A stretch of DNA of 43,285 nucleotides, taken from Acidobacteriaceae bacterium (GTDB lineage: Bacteria; Acidobacteriota; Terriglobia; Terriglobales; Acidobacteriaceae). The notes beneath the pieces are model-generated. The model saw only the letters and a program-made list of their open reading frames with translations, ran no database searches and had not been told where the DNA came from. Numbering within the stretch: position 1 is the stretch's first letter; every line of letters starts with the position of its first letter. The DNA is taken from contig PLGM01000096.1 in the NCBI GenBank assembly GCA_003139795.1, positions 1 through 43,285 of the forward strand. The letters run 5' to 3'. A program made the position numbers and the translations under genes. Below, piece by piece: positions 34,115-42,402 of the stretch.

Positions 34115-34490
34115 GGGTTTCCTCTTTCTGATTGTCAGGCTCCTGGTTGGAGGCGCCTACGGGCAGCGGTTTGGTGAAGCAACTGACGGTGCCCTCGTGG
34201 CAGACCAGGCCGTCGCCCTCGACTTCGACGCGGAAGAGCAGGGTGTCGTTGTCGCAGTCGGTGGAGGCGGAGATTACGCGCAGACGGTTGCCGCTGGTCT
34301 CGCCCTTCATCCACAGCTTCCGGCGGGTGCGGCTCCAGAAGGTGACGAAGCCGGTTTCAAGGGTTTTGGCATAGCTGGCTGGATTGAGAAAGCCCAGCAT
34401 CAGCACTTCGCTGGTGCGCGCATCCTGCACAATGCCGGGGACGAGGCCATCCATCTTGCCGAAATCGATTGTTGCGGTTTCAATGCTCAT
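34098..34490 (-). CDS. hisI: HisI, phosphoribosyl-AMP cyclohydrolase
   Basis: A 130-residue monofunctional cyclohydrolase that opens the PR-AMP ring. The signature [18 protein letters not shown], the metal-binding DCDND and CHEGTVSCF motifs are intact. There is no fused HisE (PR-ATP pyrophosphatase) domain, and no separate hisE is seen in the window. AGGAAAAG precedes the ATG. It is the first enzyme gene after the attenuator, about 41 bases downstream of the terminator T-run. Confidence 0.95.
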   Translation of the reverse strand: MSIETATIDFGKMDGLVPGIVQDARTSEVLMLGFLNPASYAKTLETGFVTFWSRTRRKLWMKGETSGNRLRVISASTDCDNDTLLFRVEVEGDGLVCHEGTVSCFTKPLPVGASNQEPDNQKEETRGQQA

Positions 34491-34531
34491 TCTTTTCCTG
34501 GTCCTGGTTGATGTTTGTGGCTGGGAATGTG

Positions 34532-34564
34532 AAAAAGCCCGCCGGCTTGGGTCGCCGGCGGGCT
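34532..34564 (-). terminator. his operon attenuator terminator
   Basis: On the minus strand AGCCCGCCGGC pairs perfectly with GCCGGCGGGCT (11 bp, 7-base loop) and is followed by a U-run (TTTTT). It lies between the His-rich leader and hisI. Its 5' arm contains CCGCCGGC (34554-34561), which can alternatively pair with GCCGGCGG in the leader codons (34613-34620), an 8-bp antiterminator. Confidence 0.9.
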
Positions 34565-34592
34565 TGGGTGCTTCTTAGATCTCTCTGGCCGC

Positions 34593-34670
34593 TTACATCA
34601 GGCCATGGCAGTCCGCCGGCATGGAGGTTCCATGATGGTGGTGGTGACCGTGATGGCGGTAGCTCTGCAT
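34593..34670 (-). CDS. hisL: HisL-like his operon leader peptide
   Basis: A 25-codon frame read on the minus strand: MQSYRHHGHHHHHG followed by TSMPADCHGLM and a TAA stop. Eight of 25 residues are His, seven of them within eight consecutive codons (6-13). It precedes the his terminator, and the stretch encoding residues 17-20 (34613-34620) is the antiterminator strand. Ribosomes stalled on the His codons would leave that strand free to disrupt the terminator; ribosomes that reach the stop would cover it and let the terminator form. This is the classical attenuation logic of enterobacterial hisL. No Shine-Dalgarno sequence is present and the promoter lies very close, so the leader may be translated from a leaderless or very short 5' end. 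Confidence 0.85.
   Translation of the reverse strand: MQSYRHHGHHHHHGTSMPADCHGLM
34620..34634 (-). promoter_or_regulatory. possible pause hairpin in the his leader
   Basis: CATGGA / TCCATG form a 6-bp stem with a 3-base loop spanning leader codons 13-17, directly before the antiterminator strand. It is a candidate pause or 1:2 hairpin. Confidence 0.4.
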
Positions 34671-34678
34671 CTGTTTAG

Positions 34679-34708
34679 AACGTAAGGGGAAACCCCTTGT
34701 GGTGTCAA
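34679..34708 (-). promoter_or_regulatory. candidate his operon promoter
   Basis: On the minus strand, a consensus TTGACA (34703-34708) and TACGTT (34679-34684) are 18 bases apart. The spacer holds a palindrome AAGGGGTTTCCCCTT (34684-34698). A start about 7 bases after the -10 would be almost at the leader ATG (34670). The -10 match is weak. Confidence 0.45.
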
Positions 34709-34768
34709 ATGTCTCTGTCGCGGCAGTAGAGCCGGCGCGTATCCCCCTCCGTTCAGGCCGCCTGCGGC

Positions 34769-35758
34769 TCAAGCGCTGGCCAGAATGGCGTGCACGATCT
34801 CGGCGTTCTCCTTGACTTCGTCCTTACCCCTGGGAAACACGCCTACATAAACGCCATCGTGCGGCTTGATGCTTGCATACGCTGTGCGGAAAGCCTGCGC
34901 CACGCCGTCGTCGCCGACGCGTCCGGCGGCCAGAATCTTGAACGCGAAGCAGGTTTTTGCGGTTTGCCGCATGACCTTGTACATGCGCGCCGGATCGCTC
35001 TGCAGAAAGATTTCGCGGGGCATCTCGAGCAACTGGCCGTTGAGAACCTGCTTCCATTCCTCCACTGTCCTGGTGCGGTTGTAGACGCAGCCGGCGTAGA
35101 AATCGATATCCCAGCCCTGTTCCTCCACCAGTTCGATCACCTCCGGTTTGTGTGTGCCTACGCCGACCAGCACGCCCAGCTCCCGCGCTCGTTTGCACCA
35201 CTCCCGCTCGCTCGCCATCGTGCCATTCTGGAAAGCAGCGTCGATCTCCTCGCCCCGCCTCTGCAAGGCAAGCGGCTTGAGATTCTGAACCAGCGCGGCC
35301 GGATCGTCGTTCGCCGTAACCTGAATGATGAGGTGCATCCTGCCGCCCTCGGCTTGAAACCGCGCCAGGTCCTGCGGGGCGCGGCCCATGTTCACATAGT
35401 TGAACGCATTGATCCCGAAGCGGTTGGCGCGATGAAGGACATCGCATACTCTGTCCTGCGTGTACCACTCTCTCATCGCTCCGCTGAAGTTGTTGTTGTA
35501 ATGGGCAAATCCGTAGAGCGGGTTGACGCCGAGAACCAGACGGCCGATCTCGACGTTGCCGAACTTCATCGTGGGAATCTGGACCTCCGGAGTGGAAGCC
35601 GATGGCCCGGCGCTCTGCGTTTCCTGGGGTCCCGCAGGCGCGTTCCGGGCCTGGGACCCCGCGGCCGGCTCCGCTGCCAGCGTGGTTGCCGCGCCGCCCA
35701 CCATTCCGATGGCGAGAGCCGCGCTGGATTGCAAAAATTCCCGACGCGTATTGGACAT
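34769..35758 (-). CDS. Tat-exported aldo/keto-reductase-like protein
   Basis: A 329-residue protein. The N-terminus NTRREFLQSSAALAIGMVGG is a twin-arginine signal, followed by an Ala/Pro-rich linker to about residue 60. The folded part begins MKFGNVEIGRLVLGVNPLYG, similar to the first strand of aldo/keto reductases and related TIM barrels, but classical AKR catalytic residues are not obvious. The function is unknown; it is probably periplasmic. The ATG at 35758 has AGGAAGG upstream and starts right at the Tat motif; a longer frame exists. It lies just upstream of the his promoter on the same strand with no clear terminator between. Confidence 0.75.
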   Translation of the reverse strand: MSNTRREFLQSSAALAIGMVGGAATTLAAEPAAGSQARNAPAGPQETQSAGPSASTPEVQIPTMKFGNVEIGRLVLGVNPLYGFAHYNNNFSGAMREWYTQDRVCDVLHRANRFGINAFNYVNMGRAPQDLARFQAEGGRMHLIIQVTANDDPAALVQNLKPLALQRRGEEIDAAFQNGTMASEREWCKRARELGVLVGVGTHKPEVIELVEEQGWDIDFYAGCVYNRTRTVEEWKQVLNGQLLEMPREIFLQSDPARMYKVMRQTAKTCFAFKILAAGRVGDDGVAQAFRTAYASIKPHDGVYVGVFPRGKDEVKENAEIVHAILASA

Positions 35759-36004
35759 AAAGACGCCTTCCTTCCCTAGCCAGTTGAGACCGCCAACCTG
35801 GCGCGCGGCTTTCAAGACGGATCATTTTAGCGCTCGCTTGGCAGGAGTCCATGTGACAAGGGACACGGCGATCCAGACCTGCCGCAGATCTGATGTGAGC
35901 GCGATTTCGGGAGCGGCTTTGAGTGGGCAGGGATGGTTCCAGGCATCCTTGAGCCAGTTTGCCCCTGCTTGCGGCCGGCCCCGGAACAGGCGGAGAATGG
36001 AGCC

Positions 36005-36331
36005 GTGCGAGCAAAGGCGCGATGGACGGCTTTGGCGGTTGCGATTCTGTGTGTGTGCCTGGGCGGGGCTGCGCAGAACCAGGATAGAGATCCTTACAGA
36101 GCTAGCAAAACATCCGCGACGGCTCCAGCGGCGGAGGCGCGCATTGACATCAATCATGCGACCGTGGATGAGTTGCTGAAGGTTCCCGGCATGACGCAGA
36201 GTTGGGCAGGGCGCATTGTGCGCTTCAGGCCCTATCGCACCAAGCAGGACCTGGTGGAAAAGGGCGTCGTGAGCAGCGAGGTCTATGACCGCATCAAGGA
36301 TTACGTGATTGCACACCACGAGAAGCAGTGA
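36005..36331 (+). CDS. ComEA-like helix-hairpin-helix protein
   Basis: A 108-residue protein with an N-terminal signal or anchor (ALAVAILCVCLGGAAQ), a short linker and one helix-hairpin-helix domain (IDINHATVDELLKVPGM, then VEKGVVSSEVYDRIKDYV). Such domains bind DNA backbone and occur in ComEA, but also in many small exported proteins of unknown role. The GTG at 36005 was chosen because the signal begins there and GCGGAG lies upstream; an in-frame ATG at 35933 would add 24 residues. It is convergent with the RND gene (9-base gap). Confidence 0.72.
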   Translation: MRAKARWTALAVAILCVCLGGAAQNQDRDPYRASKTSATAPAAEARIDINHATVDELLKVPGMTQSWAGRIVRFRPYRTKQDLVEKGVVSSEVYDRIKDYVIAHHEKQ

Positions 36332-36340
36332 CGATTGACC

Positions 36341-39300
36341 CTATGCCGCGACCGGCTCTCCGGTGCTTTTGTCCCCACGCTTCAACAGCCGGCTCAGGAT
36401 CACGTAAAGAACCGGAATAAAGAACAGATTGAGGACCGTGGAGAGCAACATGCCGCCCACGACGGTGGTGCCCACGGAGCGGCGGCCCAGGGCGCCCGCG
36501 CCGGTGGCGAAGACCAGCGGAAGAACGCCGAGGATGAAGGCGAACGAGGTCATCAGAATGGGGCGCAGGCGGAGTTCCGCGGCCTCGATGGCAGCCTCGG
36601 CGATGGAGCGGCCCTTGCGGCGCAACTGCTCAGCAAACTCGACGATCAGAATCGAGTTCTTTGCCGAGAGGCCGATGAGCATGACCAGGCCGATCTGGCA
36701 GTAGACGTCATTGGAGAGGCCGCGCAACGACACCAGGCCGAGAGCGCCGAGCACCGCCATGGGCACGGCGAGAAGAATGATGAAGGGCAACGCGAAGCTC
36801 TCGTATTGCGCCGACAGAGTGAGATAGACGACCAGAATTCCCAGGCCGAAGATGATCAGCGCCTTTCCGCTGGATTCAAGCTCGTCGAGAGTGAGGCCGG
36901 TCCACTGGAAGGCCATGCCGGGCATCATCACCTTTTTGGCAAGATCCTCCATGGAGGCGATTCCCTGGCCGGAGCTGTAGCCGGGGGCGGGTGAGCCGTC
37001 GATCTCGACGGCGCGGAAGAGATTGTAGTGCGAAATCACTGGCGGGCCGGAGCTTTCCACCACGGTGGTCAGGTTGTCGAGCGGGACCATCTGTCCGGAG
37101 TCCGAGCGAACGTAGAAGTTGTGCAGGTCCTTTGCCGTCATGCGGAAGGGCTGATCGGCCTGCACGAAGACGCGATAGGTGCGGTTGTTGAAGTCGAAGT
37201 CGTTGATGTATTCCGAGCCCATGAAGACACTGAGCGTGGTGGTGATCTGGGAGAGCGGAATGTTCATGGCCTTGGCCTTCTCGCGATCGATGGTGACCAG
37301 CATCTGCGGGTCGTTGGCCGAGAAGGTGGTGATCAAGCCGGTCAGATCCTTGCGCGCGCGGCTGGCGCCCACAATCTGGTGGGCCACGCGGTCCAGGTCG
37401 CTGAGGGTGTTGTTTCCCTGGTCCTGGAGCATGAACTGAAAGCCGCCGTAGCTGCCCACGCCCGCAACCGCGGGGGGCTGGAAGATGGCCACCAGGCCGC
37501 CATTGGGAGCGAACATCAGGCTTCCCAGTTTGGGCGTAAGGTCGGCCACGATGTCGGCGGTGGAGTGGCCTTTGCCGCGGCGCTGGTCGGAGGGCGTGGT
37601 GCTTATGAACATCATGCCGGCATTGGACGCGCTTCCGGCGAGGCTGAAGCCCATCACCGAGAAAGATCCGGCGATATCGTGATTCTGGGCGATGATGGCC
37701 CCCGCCCGATCCGACAACGCAGTGGTGTAGGCCAGTGAAGATCCAGGCGGGGCCTGCACGATGACCATCAGGAAGCTCTGATCCTCCTGGGGGATGAATC
37801 CGGTGGGAACGTGCTGGTAGGTCCAAACCGTGGCGCCGAGGCCGGCGAAGAAGACCACGAGCAACAGGAAGCGCAGTTGCAGTCCCACATGGATGGCTTT
37901 TCCATAGGTGCGGGCCGTCCAGCTGACCGCGGCATCGGCCCCGTGGATGAAGGCGGCAAAGCCGCGTGAAACGGGACGAATATGAAGGAAGTCGAGCTGC
38001 CTAGGACGGTCCTCTTCGCCGCGCAGGAAGATGGCCGACAGGGCCGGCGACAGCGTGAGCGCGTTGAAGGCCGAGATGGCGATGGCAAAGGCGATGGTGA
38101 GCGAGAACTGGCGGTAGAGAATGCCGGTGGTTCCGGGGAAGAAGGAGACCGGCACGAAGACTGCTATGAGCACCAGCGAGGTGGCGATGACGGCGCTGGT
38201 GACTTCGCCCATGGCGCGCGACGTGGCCTCGTGGGGATCGGAGTGCTCCATGGCAATGTGGCGCTGCACGTTCTCAATGACCACGATGGCGTCGTCGACC
38301 ACCAGCCCGGTGGCCAGGGTGATGCCGAACAGGGTGAGCGAGTTGACGGAGAAGCCGAAGACTTTGATGAATGCGAAGGTTCCGATCAAAGAGACCGGAA
38401 TGGTGACGGCGGGAATGATGGTTGCGCGCCAGTCGAGAAGGAAGAGAAAGATGACCGTGATGACGATAAAGATGGCCTCGGCCAGGGTCACCAGCACTTC
38501 GCGGATGGAGTCGCCGACCACGGTGGTGGCATCGAAGGCAATGGCGTAATCGAGGCCCGGCGGAAAGCTCCTGGAAAGCTCCTTCAGGGCGGCCTTGGTT
38601 CTGGTGTCCACGTCGAGAGCGTTGGCGTTGGAGAGCTGCATGACGCCGATGCCATTGGCGTCGCGCCCGGCGTATTTCAGCGCGGTGCTGTAGTCCTCGG
38701 CGCCGACCTCGGAGTGGCCGATATCCTTGAGCAGGACCAGGCCGTTGGTGGAGTTCTTGACGATGATGTTGTCGAACTCGGCGGGACTGGTGAGCCGGCC
38801 CACGACGCGCACCGGGACCTGGAAGGCCTGCTTGGAATCGGAAGGAGGCTGGCCGAGCTGGCCGGCGGGGATCTCGACATTCTGCTCGACGAGAGCGTTG
38901 ACCACATCCGTGGCAGTGAGGCTGCGGGCCGCCATCCGCACCGGGTCCAGCCAGACGCGCATGGCGTATTTGCGCTCGCCGAAGATCATCACGTCGCCTA
39001 CGCCGGGGACGCGCTTGATAGCGTCCTTCACATAGACATCGAGGTAGTTGGAGATGAACTCGGGCGAGTAGCGGCCGTCCTGGGTAAAGAAGCCCGCGCC
39101 AAGGACGAAGTTGCTGTTGGCCTTGGTGATGGAGATGCCGGTGGCGTTGACGGCCGAGGGCAGCCGGCCTTCCACGCTGGCCACGCGGTTCTGCACATCG
39201 ACGGCGGCAATGTCCAGGTCGTAACCGGTCCTGAAGGTGGTGGTGATGGAACTGGTGCCGCTGTTGGTGCTGGAGGAACTGATATAGCGCATGCCCTCGA

Positions 39301-39517
39301 CGCCGTTGATCGACTCTTCAAGGGGAATGGTGACGGCCTTCTCGACGGTGTCGGCGTTGGCGCCCACATAATTGCTGGTAACCCCCACCTGCGGAGGGGC
39401 CAGAGTGGGATACATGGCAACCGGGAGGTTGGGGATGCAGATGGCCCCGGCAAGAATGATGAGCAGGGCGCAAACCGTGGCAAACACAGGCCGATGAATG
39501 AAGAAGTCGACAAACAA
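36341..39517 (-). CDS. RND efflux transporter (AcrB/MexB, HAE1 family)
   Basis: A 1058-residue inner-membrane proton antiporter. FFIHRPVFATVCALLIILAG at the N-terminus, the proton-relay Asp pair in GLVVDDAIVVIENVQ and the conserved Lys in GLSAKNSILIVEFAEQLR are intact; two large periplasmic loops lie at about 35-335 and 560-870. It exports drugs, solvents or other amphiphiles in a tripartite complex with the adaptor encoded upstream. Translation appears to start at a TTG (39517) with AAGGAAGG 6 bases before it. No TolC-type channel or TetR regulator is encoded in the window. Confidence 0.95.
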   Translation of the reverse strand: MFVDFFIHRPVFATVCALLIILAGAICIPNLPVAMYPTLAPPQVGVTSNYVGANADTVEKAVTIPLEESINGVEGMRYISSSSTNSGTSSITTTFRTGYDLDIAAVDVQNRVASVEGRLPSAVNATGISITKANSNFVLGAGFFTQDGRYSPEFISNYLDVYVKDAIKRVPGVGDVMIFGERKYAMRVWLDPVRMAARSLTATDVVNALVEQNVEIPAGQLGQPPSDSKQAFQVPVRVVGRLTSPAEFDNIIVKNSTNGLVLLKDIGHSEVGAEDYSTALKYAGRDANGIGVMQLSNANALDVDTRTKAALKELSRSFPPGLDYAIAFDATTVVGDSIREVLVTLAEAIFIVITVIFLFLLDWRATIIPAVTIPVSLIGTFAFIKVFGFSVNSLTLFGITLATGLVVDDAIVVIENVQRHIAMEHSDPHEATSRAMGEVTSAVIATSLVLIAVFVPVSFFPGTTGILYRQFSLTIAFAIAISAFNALTLSPALSAIFLRGEEDRPRQLDFLHIRPVSRGFAAFIHGADAAVSWTARTYGKAIHVGLQLRFLLLVVFFAGLGATVWTYQHVPTGFIPQEDQSFLMVIVQAPPGSSLAYTTALSDRAGAIIAQNHDIAGSFSVMGFSLAGSASNAGMMFISTTPSDQRRGKGHSTADIVADLTPKLGSLMFAPNGGLVAIFQPPAVAGVGSYGGFQFMLQDQGNNTLSDLDRVAHQIVGASRARKDLTGLITTFSANDPQMLVTIDREKAKAMNIPLSQITTTLSVFMGSEYINDFDFNNRTYRVFVQADQPFRMTAKDLHNFYVRSDSGQMVPLDNLTTVVESSGPPVISHYNLFRAVEIDGSPAPGYSSGQGIASMEDLAKKVMMPGMAFQWTGLTLDELESSGKALIIFGLGILVVYLTLSAQYESFALPFIILLAVPMAVLGALGLVSLRGLSNDVYCQIGLVMLIGLSAKNSILIVEFAEQLRRKGRSIAEAAIEAAELRLRPILMTSFAFILGVLPLVFATGAGALGRRSVGTTVVGGMLLSTVLNLFFIPVLYVILSRLLKRGDKSTGEPVAA

Positions 39518-39611
39518 GGTAAGCCTTCCTTTTCACTTGCAGCGGGCGCGCACTCTGGAGCGCCCGGCCACGGCCCGCGGCGCCAGGCCGGAGGCGCGCG
39601 GCCCAATTCGT

Positions 39612-40727
39612 CTAGGCGCCCATGGGTATGACCGGCATATCGTTCACCAGGAACTGGGTGCTGGACACGATCACCTTGTCGCCCGCGTTCAATCCTGAAG
39701 AGACGGAGTAGGTATTGTCGACCGTATCGCCCAGCGTGACCGCCGTCTGATGAGCGAACCAGTGCCCGTTCTGCTGCCGCGCCACAAAGACGAAGCTCTG
39801 CCCGCCCTGGCGGGTGACGGCCAGCACCGGAATGACCGCCATGGGCGTGGTGCTCCAGACGACCCGCGCCTTCACCATTTGGGCAGTGCGGAGAATCTCC
39901 GGAGTGGCATGCACCGGGGCCTTCACCAGAATTCCCTGCAGCGTGCTATCCACCTCCGACGAGAGAAAATCGATCTTCGTCTTCTCCAGCAGATTGCCGT
40001 TAGTGTCCGTCAGATCCACTTCCAGCCCCTGGCGGACCTGGCCGGCGCGCTCGGTGGGAACGTAGATGTAGGCTTCGAGGTCCTTGTTCTCATCCACCGT
40101 GGTGAGTATGGCGGCGGGGGAATTGACGGACGAGACAAAATCGCCCACGTGCACGGGAATGTCGCCCGCCACGCCGTCGAACGGCGCGCGGATGGTGTAG
40201 TAGGCCAGTTGCTCCTCCTGCGTCTTGCGCAGACCCACCGCCGACTCGTAATCCGCCTTGGAATTGTCATAAGACTGTCGCGCTTGGTCGTAGGCGTCGT
40301 GGCTGGTCACGCCGGCCTCGAAGAGCTTGCGCTGGCGCTCGATCTCCACCGCGTTGTAATCGAAGACGGCTTTCTTCTGCCGCTCGGTGGCGCGCGCCGA
40401 TTCGACTGTGGCCATCTGCAGCCGCGGATCGATCTCCATCAACACCTGGCCCGCCTTCACGTGATCGCCCGACTGAACGTGTATCTGGGTCAGCATTCCC
40501 TGCACCTGCGGCTGCAATGTGGCGGAGCGGCGCGACTTGATGGTGGCTACATACTCGCTGCTCTGCGGCACCGGCGCCAGGGTGACGGCGACCGTCTGCA
40601 CCGGCATGCCTTGCATTCCGGCCCCCGCCGGCGGTGCGGCCGGTTTTTTCTGGCAACCGGTGGCCGCAAGCCCTGCCAGAACAAGACAAACTATCCCATG
40701 AGTGCGTTTCAACGCGTTCTTCCTCAC
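39612..40727 (-). CDS. RND periplasmic adaptor lipoprotein (AcrA/MexA family)
   Basis: A 371-residue membrane-fusion protein. A lipobox (LVLAGLAATGC) is followed by a lipoyl/barrel-sandwich half (VQGMLTQIHVQSGDHVKAGQVLMEID), an alpha-helical hairpin (about 90-165) and the second lipoyl half (YTIRAPFDGVAGDIPVHVGDFV), then beta-barrel and membrane-proximal domains. It links the RND pump to an outer-membrane channel. The GTG at 40727 has AGAGGAAG upstream and was chosen; a TTG at 40757 or 40712 is also possible. It sits 94 bases upstream of the pump gene in the same operon. Confidence 0.92.
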   Translation of the reverse strand: MRKNALKRTHGIVCLVLAGLAATGCQKKPAAPPAGAGMQGMPVQTVAVTLAPVPQSSEYVATIKSRRSATLQPQVQGMLTQIHVQSGDHVKAGQVLMEIDPRLQMATVESARATERQKKAVFDYNAVEIERQRKLFEAGVTSHDAYDQARQSYDNSKADYESAVGLRKTQEEQLAYYTIRAPFDGVAGDIPVHVGDFVSSVNSPAAILTTVDENKDLEAYIYVPTERAGQVRQGLEVDLTDTNGNLLEKTKIDFLSSEVDSTLQGILVKAPVHATPEILRTAQMVKARVVWSTTPMAVIPVLAVTRQGGQSFVFVARQQNGHWFAHQTAVTLGDTVDNTYSVSSGLNAGDKVIVSSTQFLVNDMPVIPMGA

Positions 40728-40944
40728 TTGACGCTTCCTCTGTACCCGCTGTTTCAAGCTGGAGTTCCTGTTTTTGCCGGATGGATTGCGATGCTGGGCC
40801 GCAGGACGTGTATGCCTGCCGCAAGTTACCCTTCCCCGGAGCTTGCCGGCCGGAGAGTACGCCGCCTGCCGGGAGAGAACCGATTCAACAAGCCCTTTTC
40901 TATTGTGACGCTTTGAGCCGGTTTATTGACGCAAAAAACTCCAC

Positions 40945-41005
40945 GCCTGGCACTGCGCCGGGGCCGGAAGAACATTCCTCTGGCGGGCCACCCGCCGTGC
41001 CAGGC
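40945..41005. repeat. nested inverted repeat upstream of the RND operon
   Basis: Outer arms GCCTGGCAC / GTGCCAGGC (9 bases, 40945-40953 and 40997-41005) enclose an inner hairpin GGCGGG-CCA-CCCGCC (40982-40996). It could be an operator or a leader structure for the RND operon; there is no direct support for either. Confidence 0.5.
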
Positions 41006-41026
41006 ATCTGCGCGAGGGCGTTTTTT

Positions 41027-41055
41027 TTGACACGGCCCTGCCGAGTTGGTAGCCT
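41027..41055 (+). promoter_or_regulatory. candidate tRNA-Glu promoter
   Basis: A consensus TTGACA (41027-41032) and TAGCCT (41050-41055) are spaced by exactly 17 bases, about 48 bases before the tRNA 5' end. Confidence 0.5.
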
Positions 41056-41103
41056 TCAGAAGGGCGCTCCCGGCCAATTCATGCCGCTTCTTGCCCTCCC
41101 AGC

Positions 41104-41181
41104 GTCCCCGTCGTCTAGCCCGGCCTAGGACACCGCCCTTTCACGGCGATAACACGGGTTCAAATCCCGTCGGGGACGCCA
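41104..41181 (+). tRNA. tRNA-Glu (anticodon UUC)
   Basis: A complete cloverleaf: acceptor GTCCCCG (41104-41110) pairs with CGGGGAC (41171-41177); the anticodon stem-loop CCGCC-CTTTCAC-GGCGA gives TTC; the T-arm is CGGG-TTCAAAT-CCCG; a G discriminator and an encoded CCA end the gene at 41181. It inserts Glu at GAA/GAG codons. Its 3' half is the probable attachment site of the adjacent integrated element. Confidence 0.95.
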
Positions 41182-41238
41182 ACAAAACAAAAGACTTATC
41201 GAAAATCACCCTCAAAAGTTGGCGTCCGATAGCTCCCA

Positions 41239-42402
41239 TTAAGCAGTTCCCTCCGGTTCCTTATCCTTCCCACCAGTGACCATACGCACGATCCGATGTT
41301 GTGCCTGACGCTTGAGTTCGGTGACTCCCTGCGCATAGACGTTCATCGTGACCGAGATATTTGCATGGCGCAGCAACTCCTGCACGGTCTTGATGTCCTC
41401 ACCATTTGCCTTGAGCAAAGTGGCGAAGGTGTGCCGGAACGTGTGCCAGCCGATCTTGCCGGGAATGCCGGCGGCCTTTGCGGCGGGCTCAAGATGCGCC
41501 CGATACAAAGTGCCTGGCCAGTACGGTTGTTTCCCGTCCTTGGCCGGACTGGCAAAGACCCAGTCCTCCGGCTTTGGATAGCCGCTGTTCTGGCGCCAAC
41601 TCCACAGAGCCTCAGCGAGTTCGGCGTCCATCGGAACCGGCTTGCGGCTTGCTTCTGTCTTGCAGTCGCCGATGTGTTGCAGTGAAATCGAGCGGGTCAC
41701 TGAAATCTCGAAGTTCTCGAAATCAATGTCCTGCCACTGCAAGGCGAGGAGTTCGCCGATTCGCAACCCGGTCGATACATCCACCAGCGCCATTGTGCGC
41801 ACAGGCTCCCGGAGATGCGTGAGCAGCGCCTGAATCTGGACGATACTCAGTACAACCGGGATGCGCGACCGCTTCGCGCTCTGACGAACGCGACTGATGG
41901 GATTTTGGTCGTGCCATTCCCATCGCATAGCGTGATTGAAAATCGCGTGCATCATGTTGCGAATCTTGGCTCGGCTCCCATTCAAGAGTGGAAGCGATTT
42001 GAGCCACTCCTCCACTGCAACCGATTTCACATCGCGCAGACGATAGGACTTCCACCGAGGAAGAATCCATTTACGGAGATAGCCTTCATACGTCTCGCAC
42101 GTTGCAAATGTCTTGCCTGCGTCCTCGCCCATTTCCTTCAGCCGGTAGTGTTCGACGAGAGTGTCGAAACTGATCGCCTGAATCTGAGCGCGAGGAGATT
42201 CCATGTTGATGTTTGCCCGGAGAGCGGAGACCGCCCGCATTGCAGCAGCCTCCGTTGGATAGTCCTTAATGGAACCCAGAATGACGCTGCGCCGCTTGCG
42301 CAATCCGTCAATCTGAATTTCATACCATCTGTACTCCCAGGTCTTCTGACCTGAGCGCTCTCTGAGCCGTAAACTTCCGTCTTGGTATCGTGTCCGTCTC
42401 AA
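41239..42402 (-). CDS. tyrosine recombinase / integrase
   Basis: A 387-residue phage-type integrase. An N-terminal arm-binding region and SAM-like core-binding domain (about 70-170) precede the catalytic domain: Arg in STGLRIGELLALQW, the HxxR box in WHTFRHTFATLL, and His plus the Tyr nucleophile in LLRHANISVTMNVYAQ. It inserts and excises the island at the tRNA-Glu gene whose 3' end lies 57 bases from its stop. Translation most likely begins at TTG (42402), which has a strong AAGGAGG 5 bases upstream. Confidence 0.94.
   Translation of the reverse strand: MRRTRYQDGSLRLRERSGQKTWEYRWYEIQIDGLRKRRSVILGSIKDYPTEAAAMRAVSALRANINMESPRAQIQAISFDTLVEHYRLKEMGEDAGKTFATCETYEGYLRKWILPRWKSYRLRDVKSVAVEEWLKSLPLLNGSRAKIRNMMHAIFNHAMRWEWHDQNPISRVRQSAKRSRIPVVLSIVQIQALLTHLREPVRTMALVDVSTGLRIGELLALQWQDIDFENFEISVTRSISLQHIGDCKTEASRKPVPMDAELAEALWSWRQNSGYPKPEDWVFASPAKDGKQPYWPGTLYRAHLEPAAKAAGIPGKIGWHTFRHTFATLLKANGEDIKTVQELLRHANISVTMNVYAQGVTELKRQAQHRIVRMVTGGKDKEPEGTA

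Larger units (their letters stand above)
40728..41103. other. gene-free interval between RND adaptor and tRNA-Glu
   Basis: No gene is recognised. The interval should contain the minus-strand promoter of the RND operon and the plus-strand promoter of the tRNA. It also holds the nested inverted repeat at 40945-41005 and a run of eight T at 41021-41028. Confidence 0.6.

Noticed and set aside
26489-34490. Aminotransferase at 26489-27658 as part of the his operon
   Set aside because: It is 117 bases beyond hisA, the operon already has hisC, and its motifs are of the general aspartate aminotransferase type; co-transcription remains possible but a his role is not supported.
34593-34670. His-rich leader read as a metal-binding peptide gene
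   Set aside because: Its place before a terminator and the his genes, and the antiterminator complement within it, fit attenuation far better.
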